Assembly (NCBI GenBank): GCA_033439765.1
Contig: JAULSN010000007.1
Span: forward strand, 1,798,001-1,862,000
Direction: 5' to 3'
DNA from: Lasiosphaeria ovina
Taxonomy: Eukaryota; Ascomycota; Sordariomycetes; Sordariales; Lasiosphaeriaceae
Length of the DNA stretch: 64,000 nucleotides
Shown here: piece after piece, positions 12,780 to 23,965 of the stretch
How positions within the stretch are numbered: position 1 is the stretch's first letter
How the letters are laid out: each line of letters starts with the position of its first letter
The notes under the pieces: generated by a model
What the model was told of the DNA's origin: nothing
What the model saw: the letters and a program-made list of their open reading frames with translations, nothing else
Databases searched by the model: none
Position numbers and translations under genes: made by a program

Positions 12780-15700
12780 CCTCGGCAATTGGGAAACGGA
12801 GCCTCACTATAGAATAACAGCCGCAGCTATCACCACTGACTAGCATCACCCGCAAAGAAGGAATAAGCCCAGAAGAGATCAAAAGGCACTGATTGGGTAC
12901 ATGCTGTGCACGTATGCAGTGTGATGATGCCGTTGGGGATTGGATGGAAAATCTAATGATAATAAATATTTACTTGTATTTCTCTTCGGTGCATTGGACA
13001 GTGTGGCTGCAGCCGGTCTGATGCAGTGCGCCCCAGAATATTGGGGAGCCATGCGGTGATCTACAGTCGCGGCTTCCCAAAAAGCCCGACGAACGGCGAG
13101 AACAGGGTGGGTACGGGCTGAGAAGGCAAGCCAAACCTGCCCAGCATCCGTAAAACGCGGCGTCGTGTACTGTACATGCTCAGTATAATACATGCACGTG
13201 CCGAGTGGCTTAATAGTCCTCCTTCAATTGAATGATTGCGGGGTTTTTCTTGTCATCAATTCCGATGCTTGATTTTCTTTTGCTTTTTCTCCTAGCGTCT
13301 CCCGATCCCGCCCTTGGATGCGCTGCGCTAGCGTGCACCGTCGCATTTTCCCTGTTTTTTTTCTTTTTGTCTTTTTAATCGGTTTTATTTTTTCCCATTT
13401 ATTTGACTCGCTTCCCCACCCCCGCCCCTCCAACTTTTGCTGCCCATGTCATGTCGCCAAGCACTGGATGCCATGCAGGGATCGCCGCTCTTCCCATGGA
13501 GCAGATCATCAGAGGCGAGCTGGCGGTGAAAAAAGGGGTTCTGATATCATGAGCAGTCTTTTGTGAGAGGCGGCCAATGTTGACAATTTACAGAAGAAAC
13601 TCGCGGTGGCATCGCAAAAAATGAAGGGAAAATAAAACAAAACCGCAGCGTCTTCTCTAATCAAGCCACCGACAACCTCAGGACAGCCTTTCCGAATGCA
13701 GGCATCCGAGATCACTCAGCCAGCCATAAACACGGCATCTCTCGACACGGTCATCTTGGCGCCGTGCAGCGAACATGGGCTCAGAACTCTTGCATTCGCG
13801 GCGTTCTTTCTGCACCAAGGTCAACCTGAACAGCGTCACTTATCGCGGAGCGGCCCCCAGTGACGAGCTAGCCCTGTGCTATGGCTTGCATCTTGTATGC
13901 TTATACTGCCTACACGTGTAGAAGTGAACGGCCGAATGCGCGGGACCTTCTTCCATCACGCGCTGCAGATCTAACTATTGTTTTATCTGATCGCCACAGG
14001 CATGGACTGCAAATCGTTAGTACCTTGGGGACTTGGCATCGCATCCCACAGGCTCGGGCTTGACAAGTGAGACAAGCAACTCGCACGAGCAAGATAGCTA
14101 AAACCCCCTCAAATCCACACGGCTTTTGCAATAGGTACTCCTACAATGCAACTCCACAGCCGTGTACCGAGACTCTGCGTAAATGAATGGGTGAGTTTCC
14201 CTAGCGTCTCCTCATGATCGGCAGGCCGAAAGAAAACAAAAATAACCCACATTCCCGAAAGTGACGGATGTCTTCGAAACACCGAACCACCGAAGCGAGC
14301 GAGCGAGCTTTCAGTTGTTTGTGACTTCAGTTAGTCGCTCCTGACGCTCGGGCTTCCCTCGACAACCTTGCAGCCTCTCTGCCTATTCTGTCTTTAGTGC
14401 GGACGAGGCGTAAAACCTGGGAGAGTCGGACTGGGGGGTTTCACAAACACCTCAACCCCAGCCTTTCGGGCCCCAAGCCAAGCCCTGCCCAGCCCTGCCC
14501 CGAGCTGAGGTGCCGAGGCGCTCCGTGCTGTGCGTGCGGCGCTGCGCTAGATGACAAAGATCATCCCCCTCCCCAGAAACCACGACGCGCAAAGCCGCAG
14601 ATACCAGCATGAAAGCCGATCAGCCCGACCGCCGGGCGGCGTGCGCCTTTCTTGACTTGCAGTGAAGCGGTGGTCCAAGCTGCCAGCTGGGCTGGTCTGG
14701 GCTGGGCTGGGGTTTCTGGCTGATTACCGTCAAGGCCGTTGGCTGAAACGATGGCTTTCTCTTGTGGCGCCGCCACACGCAGACGCAGTGCAGTGGAGAT
14801 CATGACGCTAAACTCCTTTTTCCTTCTTATTTTCTTTTCTTTTTTTTTTTTTGTTCAGCTCGTTCCCGAGTCCCAACTGCTTGGCCCTCGCCACTTGCAT
14901 GCAAGACTGAAGAGGGGTTTTGCAAGTTCACCGCGGCCGAAGCTATCCTCGCCGAGCTATCAGCGAGCGAGTTGTGGGGAAAAGACTCGTCCCAGGACGA
15001 AGGTGCGAGGATCTCGCCCTTTGTTCGCGCTTACGTAACTGTCCTTGCCCGGCCCTATCCGTGTCAACTGTGTGTTTTCTCTCCACTGCGTAGGTATAAA
15101 GAAAGGGATCCACGACAGATGTGCACGACATCCACTGCGGTATCAACTGCCGGCCGGCCGGTTGTGTGCACGAAGTACGTACTGACGAAGATCTGCAGTT
15201 CCATACGTTCCTGTCTGTCTCACCACCTGTCTTGCGCTTGCAGGATGAGATGCCCCGGGGGGGGCAAGAAACAAAAGTGGCTGAGCCATTGAGATGTCGA
15301 CGAAAAAAGAAGGAAGTACGGAGCACATGTAAGAGTAATCACATATTACGCTGTGCATGTTTTTTTGTCTGTGATGATAGTCCGATGTCTTAAGAACTTC
15401 CTGATGCGGCGCCTTGCAACCCCCTGGCGGGTGCGGAGCGAAATTAGGTGACGGTGACGACGGACGAGCAGGGGAGGAGCCGCTGCTGACTACAGAACGC
15501 CATACCATGCCCGCGGGCCCTGGGGAAACAGATCAGTTCCCGGACGCGGCGTCGGCACGCCATATCCCTGGGAAGGGTGAATGCGCATCACTTCTTCTCT
15601 TATTTTATTTTATTTTTATTTTATCGCTTAACTTTTGTGATGGAAGGGGGCTTGCCTTTCGGCGCTAAACTCTACGTGCGGCCCTGGCCCGGCACCGCAT

Positions 15701-16001
15701 CGCACTAGCGAATCGTGAGGCGTGAGGCGCGAGGCTGCTGCAGCTGCCTCGCCCCTTTCTCATTCAATTCAACCGCCCCCCTGGGAACAAGGCTGCACTT
15801 GTCCGTCTTGGGACGGGAACCACCCATCTCAAACAACCCCCCTTTTCCTTCATGTTTTCTTTTCCTCCTCGTACGTGTTCAAGAAACCACGATCAACAAT
15901 AGGTAGTTGTGCTTTATGTATCATACCACACAAACAGCACAATTGAATACTGCGGTGCACGCGTGCACAACCAACTGATTATTCTTATTGCCTTTGGTCA
16001 C

Positions 16002-16002
<1 letters not shown>

Positions 16003-16044
<42 letters not shown>
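16003..16044. repeat. TGC/CTG triplet repeat, 14 copies
   Basis: Fourteen uninterrupted TGC triplets. They encode poly-Leu on the plus strand and poly-Gln on the minus strand, but neither frame belongs to a gene I can support, so this looks like an intergenic microsatellite likely to vary in length between strains. Confidence 0.9.
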
Positions 16045-17848
16045 AGGCGGTTATAGGTAACGTGTTTTGCTACAAGTCCCATTTTCGCGTGCGTTTCACA
16101 CTGCGAACCGAAAACGTTAGGCCACCCGCCCTGCACTTGCATTGCGTCCCCCCCGGGCTAACCCATAAACCACACCCACGGCTCGGCCAAAAGCCGAGAG
16201 GCAAGTTCCTTGTGTGTAACACGATGTAACGGGAGGGGGAGACAAGGGGGAAAACAACTCCAATTGGTATGTACCTCGCACGGCAGGACAGATGCTGTGG
16301 GAAGTAAACGGAATGTCAAATAATAAAATAATAAAAGAAGAAGAAAAAGAAGCGGTGGGTTTGTTGCACTGCTGATTTCCGCTTGCACTGAGCGTCGGGA
16401 TTGATATTGTGTGTCAATTATAGGCTGGCCGTGGTTTGGGTCTCTTTTACTCCCCTACGCGCCAGGTTAAAGGTAGGTTGAAGCACAGAATGCAACTCGG
16501 CCCAGCTGTTTGTTAGTCACATGGTAAAAACAAGCATGCTAAGATCTTCCCTCTCGTCGAATTATTCGAGACTTTCATTTTTGGTTGTCTTTTTGTTTTT
16601 GTCTTGCGTATCGCCAAGTTACCGACGTTCTCCGTCCCTGCCGAGGCTCAACGATGTTGGTATTCCCAAGAGACACAGCAAGCAACCTCGTGGTGAATCA
16701 AGAGATGACAACAATGCATGCCTGAGAATTTAATTTAACGTCATTATTCCTTGATTATTTCTTATCCCAAGCAAATAAATGCAGCCGCCAGCGTGGTTTT
16801 GGCAGGGCAGGGCAGTGCAAAAACAGTGCGTGCAGCGTATGCACCTGACTCGTTTCAGTATTGTTTCTCCTCCCGTGCGCGTGCTGCGCTGCCTGCCCAA
16901 AACCCTGCTTGCCCCAACATGAACGACGACGCGACGGAAACATGGGATCGGACGGTGATCTTCCTGGGCAAGGTACCTTGCTTGGGCAGGGGAGGGGAAA
17001 AGAAAACACGCAAATCTTTGAAAATCTCCCGAAAAGCTTATTGCGAACAAACATGCTCCGTACCTATGTACAATACATTGTACATGTACAGGACGTAGCC
17101 TTGGCCTTCCTTCTAGTCGTACCATGCGTTGCATCTGTTGTGCACGTATACCTACGGAGACCCGCCTACCTGTGTGCCGAGACTCCACATGTCTTCCTTT
17201 CTTCCTTTCTTTCCTTTTCTTGCAGTTTTTCCTCCTGCAGGGAATGTGGGTTGGGGGGCGCTTCGGGAAACACTTGGCAACAAAAAAGATGAGTATAGGG
17301 GTCCTTGACAAAGAATCTCTGACCTCCCCGGCGTGTTATTGTTGCCCGAAGCCTTTTGCTCAGCGATCAAGTGTTCGCCTGGATGGATGGAGGGATGGCG
17401 GTGTGTGGAAAGCGTTCCGTGAGGTACCCATCCCGGGAGGCCAAAGCTAAGAGGGTAGACACGACTTGCAGTGCCCTGGTGCTGCTGTCTTCCAGGAGGA
17501 AACACGTGGATATGGATGTGGTTCGGACAAATAACCAAGACGTCAAGATCACTTTCTCAATGCCATGCTTTTGCAGTGCCGTGTTTGCGGTGATGTCTGT
17601 CCGATGCTTTGCTCGCTAATGTCTTCTTGGGGGGCGAAATCTAACATGCACGTAAACGCCTAACTCGCAAAAGGGAAGCAAACACTATGGCCATCCATCT
17701 ACATGGTAAACATAAGCCCTCGTAGCAAAACCCACTGGTGAAAGGCCCACCTCCCAGACGCTACCCACCCTCGGGGGCTTTGGCCACGAGGCTTATAGAT
17801 AGCGGTGGAGCATCCCCTCACATCATCAAACAAACAACGTATCCATCA

Positions 17849-17920
17849 GCATCAATGGTCCAGTGGTTAGGATTCAACCCTTCCAAGGTTGAGGGGGGGG
17901 TTCGATTCCCTCTTGATGCA
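17849..17920 (+). tRNA. tRNA-Gly (anticodon TCC)
   Basis: The 72-nt sequence folds as a complete cloverleaf. The 7-bp acceptor stem GCATCAA/TTGATGC is perfect. The D arm contains the A-box segment TGGTCCAGTGG. The anticodon stem CAACC/GGTTG closes the loop CTTCCAA, giving anticodon TCC, which reads GGA. The T arm carries GGTTCGATTCC, a good B box. The discriminator base is A. There is no intron. A T6 run at 17924-17929, a few bases downstream, is a good RNA polymerase III terminator. A diverged copy lies at 18044-18115. Confidence 0.93.
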
Positions 17921-17923
17921 TCC

Positions 17924-17929
17924 TTTTTT
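17924..17929 (+). terminator. RNA polymerase III terminator of tRNA-Gly
   Basis: A run of six T residues begins four bases after the tRNA 3' end, the usual Pol III stop signal. The neighbouring degenerate copy lacks an equivalent close T run. Confidence 0.8.
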
Positions 17930-18043
17930 CCTCTACAACCGGGCTTGTTCTTCAAATTATTTTTTATTCACTATCGATAGCTCACGGGGCCCTCTGATTA
18001 TGGAGACCATCCTCCCCTACCATCATCCAAACATCCAGCAACA

Positions 18044-18115
18044 GCGTCAATGGCCTAGTGGTTAGAATTCAACCCTTCCAAGGTTGAGGGGGGGGTTCGA
18101 TTTCCTCTTGTCGCA
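18044..18115 (+). pseudogene. Degenerate tandem copy of tRNA-Gly(TCC)
   Basis: This 72-nt sequence aligns end to end with the tRNA-Gly at 17849, keeping the anticodon loop CTTCCAA and stem CAACC/GGTTG. It differs at several positions, many of them transitions. The acceptor stem GCGTCAA/TTGTCGC has one T-T mismatch, and the T stem is weakened where GATTCCC became GATTTCC. No T run lies immediately downstream. Flanking sequence upstream (CATCATC, CCAGCA-like strings) also resembles that of the first copy, indicating duplication of a segment of roughly 195 bp. It is most likely a non-functional relic, though a weakly expressed variant cannot be excluded. Confidence 0.7.
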
Positions 18116-18611
18116 TCTGCGTTCTTAGATTGGAGCTGTATCTTTTTGCTTGTAGCAGCTGTCATGGCTGAACGCAAAGGAAATGTCTTTTTTTAACCTC
18201 GCACTTGTTGTCTTTTTAATTCTTTGCTATGCAACCTGGTTAATCATCAGGAGCCAGAATGTCATAAAGTTTCGCTCGAGCGATAATCTGTTGACCACTC
18301 TCAATTCCGGTTTAGACTACCTAATGTAGTTACCTATGCAACGTTTGCCCTTCTTGTTTGGACTGGCCTGCTGATAAGGGCAAGACTGAAAGTTCAGGAT
18401 AGGAGGACCATGATCTCTGTGCAGAAACACGCTTTCCGCATATCATATTTTGTGTCGACTCCGTGACTTACTCATTACAAAGTAGAACGTATTAGTAGTT
18501 GGGTTCGTTATTCCAGTAGAGTGTGTCGTGGTAGACCCTTGAGATTCATCGTCAGTCATGCGGGCACTCGAATCCCCCACTAGCCGCGCATAGCTCTGGA
18601 AAGAGAGCCAC
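18116..18611. other. Spacer between tRNA relic and esterase 3' end
   Basis: About 500 bases with no open frame of interest. It probably contains the 3' untranslated region of the minus-strand esterase that ends at 18612. Nothing else was recognised. Confidence 0.6.
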
Positions 18612-20254
18612 CTACTCTGGTCCTGTAGCGTACAGGTCCCACTGGAAAGTCATCTTGATGAACTGCTGCAGGTGGCTGGCAACCTTGATTGCCCCGACGT
18701 CCGTGGGATGATACCCCGGCCCAATGTCGTTGTGCTGCATGATACCCGTCGTATTGAAGTAGTGGACAAAGGGATCGACCTTGGTGCCCGTCCTCGAGGT
18801 CTTTTTGGTGATGCCGTCGTAGATGACCGGGTCGAGTAGATAGTCACCTGAGTTAAACCACTGGACCATCTGGCTGATCTCATTCACCCACCCCGACGGG
18901 GCTCTTGGGAAGTACGAGTTTCCGGACTGGTAGAAGCCGAGCCAGAGTGACTTGGCAGGAGAGTATTTGTCAGAGCTTGGCCGAGGGAGAGAGTCATAAA
19001 GAGGAAAAGCTCACCATGACAATGACTTGGGCCTTGGGCCATTTTCCGTGGACGCCTTCTATAATTTTGGTCAATGCATCGATATATGCAGTGGTCGAGA
19101 CATTATTGTGCTCGTTACGGTCGTTTGTGCCAATGTTGATAACAACCAAGTCGGCGGCTGGCTGCGCGCTGAAATCCCAGGGTTCCGGGTTGTCTATAGT
19201 TCTCGATCAGCATCGGCATTTGGGACTCTCCCGGTCGAGGGAAGCCGGTGCCCCGTACCTCCATATAGTGCTGCGGCTCGAGAGCTTGTGTCGGACGTAT
19301 AAAACCATTGGTGCACCTGTCCTCGAGGATTGCCCCAGCAGTCTTGGTCGGCAGCACAAATTCCCGGGTAAGCCGTCACAGAGTATTCCGTGTTGCCCAG
19401 CCCAGCAGCGAGGCCGCTTTGTTTACCGCAGGTTAGTGTGTATCGCCTGTCAAAAAGGTCTCGACACTGAGCCTGGCCCCGACCGGACTGCCCAACTGAG
19501 ACCCGAAGAGAAGGCATTACTTACTACGCCCAACTTGAGAGCCCCTCGTACGAGGTGTACATGCCAGCAGCGAGGCTGTCGCCAATGAACTCGATCCGGC
19601 GGCCAAGGTCGGGGAGCTTGACAAGCTTTTCGCCGGCGGCGACATGGACGGAGTCGATCTGTATGCCAAAAGCCCAGTTCGTCACGCGAAGTTCAAATGT
19701 CCACGGATTGATGGGCGCAGTCAGACCCGAGTTTGGGTCGGCTGGGCTAACAAGGAGGTGCGTGGAACCGGCTGTTATATTTGCGAAGGCCCAATCCAGC
19801 CCCCCGATGCGGTATCCAACAAGGACGCCATCCGTCGTCAGGTTGCCGAACGTGATGGCCACCGTCCGCCCCGTGTAGCCAAACTTGATGCCCGGAGCCC
19901 TATCGGAATCTGTATCAGACCTTCTGGCTAAACATCTGGCTCATGGCCAGCCAATGCAAATCTGACTTACGACCACCAAGAGACATATTTGGAATCCCAC
20001 CGGCCCTGATAAGATATTTCGGTGGCGTTCGCCGAGTAGGTCCTGAATGAGTATTCGGATTGGTCAATACGAGTCTCGACGTAGTTTGTAGGCTTCACTT
20101 GACCATTCTGGAGAATGGTCGCAGAGGCTTGCCACAGGGCAGCAATGCCAAAGACGACGAGACCCGGGATGGACAGGGACAGCATGACGACGGGGCGGGA
20201 CCAACGATTGAGTGTCGGGGAAGGCCGAACCACTTGGTTTATTTCGTTCCTCAT
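18612..20254 (-). CDS. Membrane-anchored SGNH esterase, carbohydrate esterase family 2-like
   Basis: Five exons by phase-consistent splice sites: 20254-19971, 19899-19525, 19416-19259, 19193-19015 and 18950-18612, encoding 444 residues. An N-terminal hydrophobic segment near residues 22-43, after a basic stretch, looks like a signal anchor facing the secretory lumen or outside. A jelly-roll-like N-terminal part (APGIKF-GYTGR near 96-106) precedes the SGNH core. That core has FIGDS with nucleophile Ser203, the block III motif IGTND with Asn296, and YHPTD with His413. This arrangement fits CE2-type acetyl-xylan/deacetylating esterases. The catalytic Asp usually placed before the His is replaced by Gly in IGPGYH, so a Ser-His dyad is possible. 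It probably deacetylates cell-wall or plant polysaccharide; the substrate is unknown. ATG 20254 was preferred because the longer open frame has no upstream exon evidence. Confidence 0.85.
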
Positions 20255-23200
20255 TGCCGACGTGCCTGGCTTTATACAGGGACCTTGGCCCAATTTCCTG
20301 CTTGTCAAGACGCCAATTTGCAAATAGAGAGGGGTTCTCGGCCCGGGGATAAAGGCAACATTTGGTAGCGACAGTGTGTGTTCTGCACACGGCAAAACGA
20401 TTGGGGGGTTTGTCACTTCCTGGTGTTGGCGATATAAGAGCTGTGCTCGGATTGGACAAGCTGGTTTGGGAAACTTCGCCGTAGTCCATGGAGCTTCCGC
20501 CTTAAAGGCACAGCGAGCCGGCAGCCAGTCAATCTACTGGCAAGTCACAGCCGCCCGCAGTCAAGTTCAAAGCACATGTTTGTTCCTGCTGTGACTCTGA
20601 ACATGTGCTGTCGTATGAAACAGACCGGGGGACGCAGCCGGGGGCCGAAGACTCTGCGGCCGTCTTGCGACGAAAAGGGAATTGCCCCCACGGGCTCGCC
20701 AACAAGACGGAGAATACGAAGAGCGAGGTTCTGCTCCCCGGAGGAGACTGCTCCGCAGCCCCCATCTAGCGAGGGCGGCGGCATCCTCCATACGGCGCAA
20801 GGGCACCACGAGGATCCGCACGAGGCACGGACTTCGAGTATAGGGCGAACATCTCGATGGTCATGTCTCCGTCACTGCGGAGGGAGCGTAGTTTGAATGA
20901 CACTGTCCTGTCCTGTCCTTGGTCATGCGGAGAGAAAGTCGGGTCGGGATACGTGGTATGCGCAATTGCGCCTACTTAGCGCCCGATCGGCGCGGGAGCG
21001 GGCGCATCAGACATCGATTCCCAGGAAAATACGGCTTGCTGGGCAACTTTGCAGTGAGGTTGTCGTTGAACGACGATCGATGAGGCTGAAAAAGCTGCGA
21101 CCGGGGGTTCCCTTAGTAGTGGGCCAACAAAAGCATTCACTAACAAGCTTTGGTAAGCGCCTTCCCCTTCCTGCTGGGCCTCCTTCCTGCTCTGCTGGGC
21201 CAGATCCGAACGACGCGAGGTAACGTCCTTGCAGGCTGCCGCATCGCCCAAGCCCAAGCAGTCAGTAGATACTGTATGCACTGTGTATGTACCTCCATGC
21301 TGTGTCGGGTGGTGCAACATAAGGGAGGCAATGAAACTGGATGCAAGTTTCCAGGCCAAACGGCCGCCATTAGTCCTGTGTGAAAGGCTTGCTTAAGTCT
21401 AAGCCAGCTACGGACACTAAAAGGGGCGCGAGCCATTGGACAATCCACAACCTTGCCTTCCCTGCGAACTGTAGCGCCACACAGCCGGGTCACTTCTCCC
21501 AGATGGCGCTTTCCCCATTCCCGTGTGGGATGTGGGCCTGCCCTGTCGAGAGATTGATCCAAGTCGGGCTATCACCTCAGTTGTTGCGCGTGAGTTGCGC
21601 CTGCTCAAGTCAAGACGCGCCAAATCTCGGGCCGGGCTGGATGATATCGTTGTCATTTCCCAGCCGCTAGTGCCGCGCAAACTGTCCTGACTCCTGGAGC
21701 AGTGGAGATGTGATGAAAATGATGTTCGCCGGTTCTTGCTGTGCAAAGATGTGATGTGTAACTTTAACCCCTGTCAGCGCCTCCGAGAAGCTTTGACGCT
21801 GACAAGGGGACGTGACGCCCAGGCCAGACACTGAGCCCTGGAAAGCGGCGTGTCTTCAAGCTGTCGGGCGCAAAAAAAGAAACCAAATTGGAAAGCGCAA
21901 GATCTCGCGCGGCTGGCTCGCCAGATTCCTTTTTGAATCATCACCAGATTTTTATTTATTTCTTTATTCATTCTTAACCCTTCCAGCCTCTCTATATTCC
22001 ACAAACATCTCCCATGAGATACTCCCCGAAGACGACAAGGGCAGCTAGAGACGTTCGACCCTCTACCCTTTCTTTGCACGAACAGCCTGCCTTGGCAATA
22101 CTGGGAAATCAGCTTGACCTCAATCCCCTCAGCAACAGGCTCAGGGTTCGTCGGCACGTGCACAATTGAGACATTCGCCTTTGCCTTGGCCAGATCCAGC
22201 AGGTTTCATTAGCTTCCAGTTGGCCCTACACTACGATATCGACATATTAATAACAGCCCGCGGCTCTGGTTCCATTCTTGCGGTATATCCACCGCTTCCC
22301 TGGATTCGCCTTTTGGCTCAATCCCACAACCGGGCGGTTTGGTTCGACACGCTATCAGCTGATGCAGATTTTGGCGAGGAGGGAGGCAACATAATTAAGA
22401 CCATCTGGAACCTCCGCGCGCTCTCGAGACTACCACTACCTGCTTGCCGGATTCGCGCCTCCTCTCCCAGAGACCCCTTCTGCATGTCTCGGAGCTCATT
22501 GCGGATTTGCCGGGGAAATTGAAGATACTTTAGGTTGCGCATTCCCGTCAGCAGAGGCACTGGGATCCCACCGACTATCAGCCCACGGACGCTGTTTCGA
22601 GTTTAGACAATCTGGCATCCCGGGAGTGTGTAGACACGACAGACGGGCGAAGAGAGCCGCGGTGGGAGGACAGTTTCGCCGGCCGTCTACCCACCAAACG
22701 AGGGCAAGACCGATTGCTATCGCTACCCATCTTTCGGTTTCCGCTTCCGCATCGCGCTGCTGCTCCGGCACCCACGCCATCACCAGCGCCTCTCTTATCT
22801 TCCGACATTCGTGGACGAGACCGAGACCGCCGCCCCTTATTCAGACAGACTCGACCTCCCTATACGTTCCAATTGCCCACCCGACATGGCTCCAATACAG
22901 TGACTGCCTTTTGCCCGCCGAAGCGGAACAATGCCGACGCCGCGCGCGCCGCCCGACGTCGCCGACGCTTGAGTGAATGGTACGGATCCGGATGCCGCCT
23001 CCAAAACCAGCGCGCCACATACAACCTAGACTCTGGTCTCTAGAGAGTGAGTGCAAGCTGCACTACCGCCTACCCCGCAGCACCGCGCTCCCCACAAACG
23101 TGCCACGGAGCTCGTTTTTGTGAGCCCGACAGATTACAAGCTTGCAACGTCTTGCAGAACCCCCTCGCCGTGTGCCGTCACCGGTGGGACCCCACCCCTT

Positions 23201-23419
23201 GAGGGACCGCGACCGTCTCCAGGTCCCGGCAAGCTCCCGTCTTAGATCTTGCGTCGCCCCTTGCCCCCGCGCACCCTGCCTTCAGACGATCGGCGACGCA
23301 GCCAGTGGTGGCAGATCCCGGTGCCTTGCATCAGCATCACAACACTGGCATAGAACTGCAGGAGCTTCTGTCGCTCACAACCTGAGCTGGCCAGTCCGCA
23401 CCCGTCGCCCCCTCTAAAC
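20255..23419. other. Intergenic region with weak coding-like traces
   Basis: No gene can be firmly placed in these 3.2 kb. On the minus strand, short stretches at about 22863-22700, 22595-22450 and 22180-22080 read as protein-like sequence, but I could not join them into a convincing gene. The 900 bases before 23420 are CT-rich with short upstream ATGs and probably include the leader of the next gene. Confidence 0.4.
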
Positions 23420-23965
23420 ATGTCATCATCGTCGCAAGCAGCCGCAAGCGCCGTGCCGGACACACAGCTCGGACTGACAAATGAAGAGATTCAACTGCTC
23501 CGCCATGGCCAGCAGGCGGTGGCGGCAGGCGGCTCGACATCATCGCGCGCGGCAAGCCGGGCTTCGTCTCAGGGCTTGCTTATGATCGACAGCTCGTCTC
23601 TGGCTGCGTTGGGCCGCCACTTCGACCGCGTAATGCAACATATCCAGCAGCAGCTCGACTATCTCATGGAACAGTCGCAGGTAGTAACGATGCAGGTATA
23701 CGACCGAGCTGGTAACCTGATCGACAATGCCGACGCCGAAATAGCCCGTTTTCACGAGATAATGCGCCAGATCGACGAACTAGAGCTCGACTTTGATCGC
23801 ATTAGGCATATTCGCGATATAGTGCGCGACTTTCGTCGCAGGGCCGAGGAGCTGGAGCGCGAGCTGGAGCGATCAAGCGCCAATAGCTCATCGAGAAGAG
23901 ATCGCCATGGCCATGGAAGTCACCGTAGCCACGGACATTCCAGCTCAGGACGGCACCGGGCATGA
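23420..23965 (+). CDS. Small conserved fungal coiled-coil protein, possibly a BLOC-1 CNL1-type subunit
   Basis: A single exon of 181 codons, starting at the ATG at 23420 after a CT-rich leader (AAAC-ATG-TC). Residues 1-50 are Ala/Ser-rich and disordered. Residues about 60-155 form a strongly heptad-like helix rich in Leu, Ile, Glu and Arg (for example IQQQLDYL, ELELDFDRIRHIRD, RRAEELERELE). The C-terminus is a His/Ser/Arg-rich tail with repeated HGHGSH-like units. The length and single central helix resemble the small coiled-coil subunits of BLOC-1, and I tentatively associate it with the CNL1-type family known from fungi, which acts in endosomal sorting. That functional link is inference from general resemblance. 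Reality of the gene is well supported by composition, start context and the clean open frame. Confidence 0.75.
   Translation: MSSSSQAAASAVPDTQLGLTNEEIQLLRHGQQAVAAGGSTSSRAASRASSQGLLMIDSSSLAALGRHFDRVMQHIQQQLDYLMEQSQVVTMQVYDRAGNLIDNADAEIARFHEIMRQIDELELDFDRIRHIRDIVRDFRRRAEELERELERSSANSSSRRDRHGHGSHRSHGHSSSGRHRA

Larger units (their letters stand above)
9993..17848. other. Long stretch without a recognisable gene
   Basis: No protein-coding gene can be supported in these 7.9 kb. The first kilobase is T-rich and probably includes the 3' untranslated region of the C2H2 gene. Contents include a GT microsatellite near 10330-10352, a T run near 10658-10674, A/G-rich tracts near 12608-12660, a 12-mer tandem repeat at 12713-12779, ATTTT-type repeats near 15600-15625 and a TGC triplet array at 16003-16044. 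The longest open frame (11343-11891) has no domain, start context or coding-like character. Confidence 0.6.

Noticed and set aside
20255..20416. Extension of the esterase N-terminus to 20416
   Set aside because: No ATG evidence of an added exon, and the shorter start places the signal anchor normally near the N-terminus.
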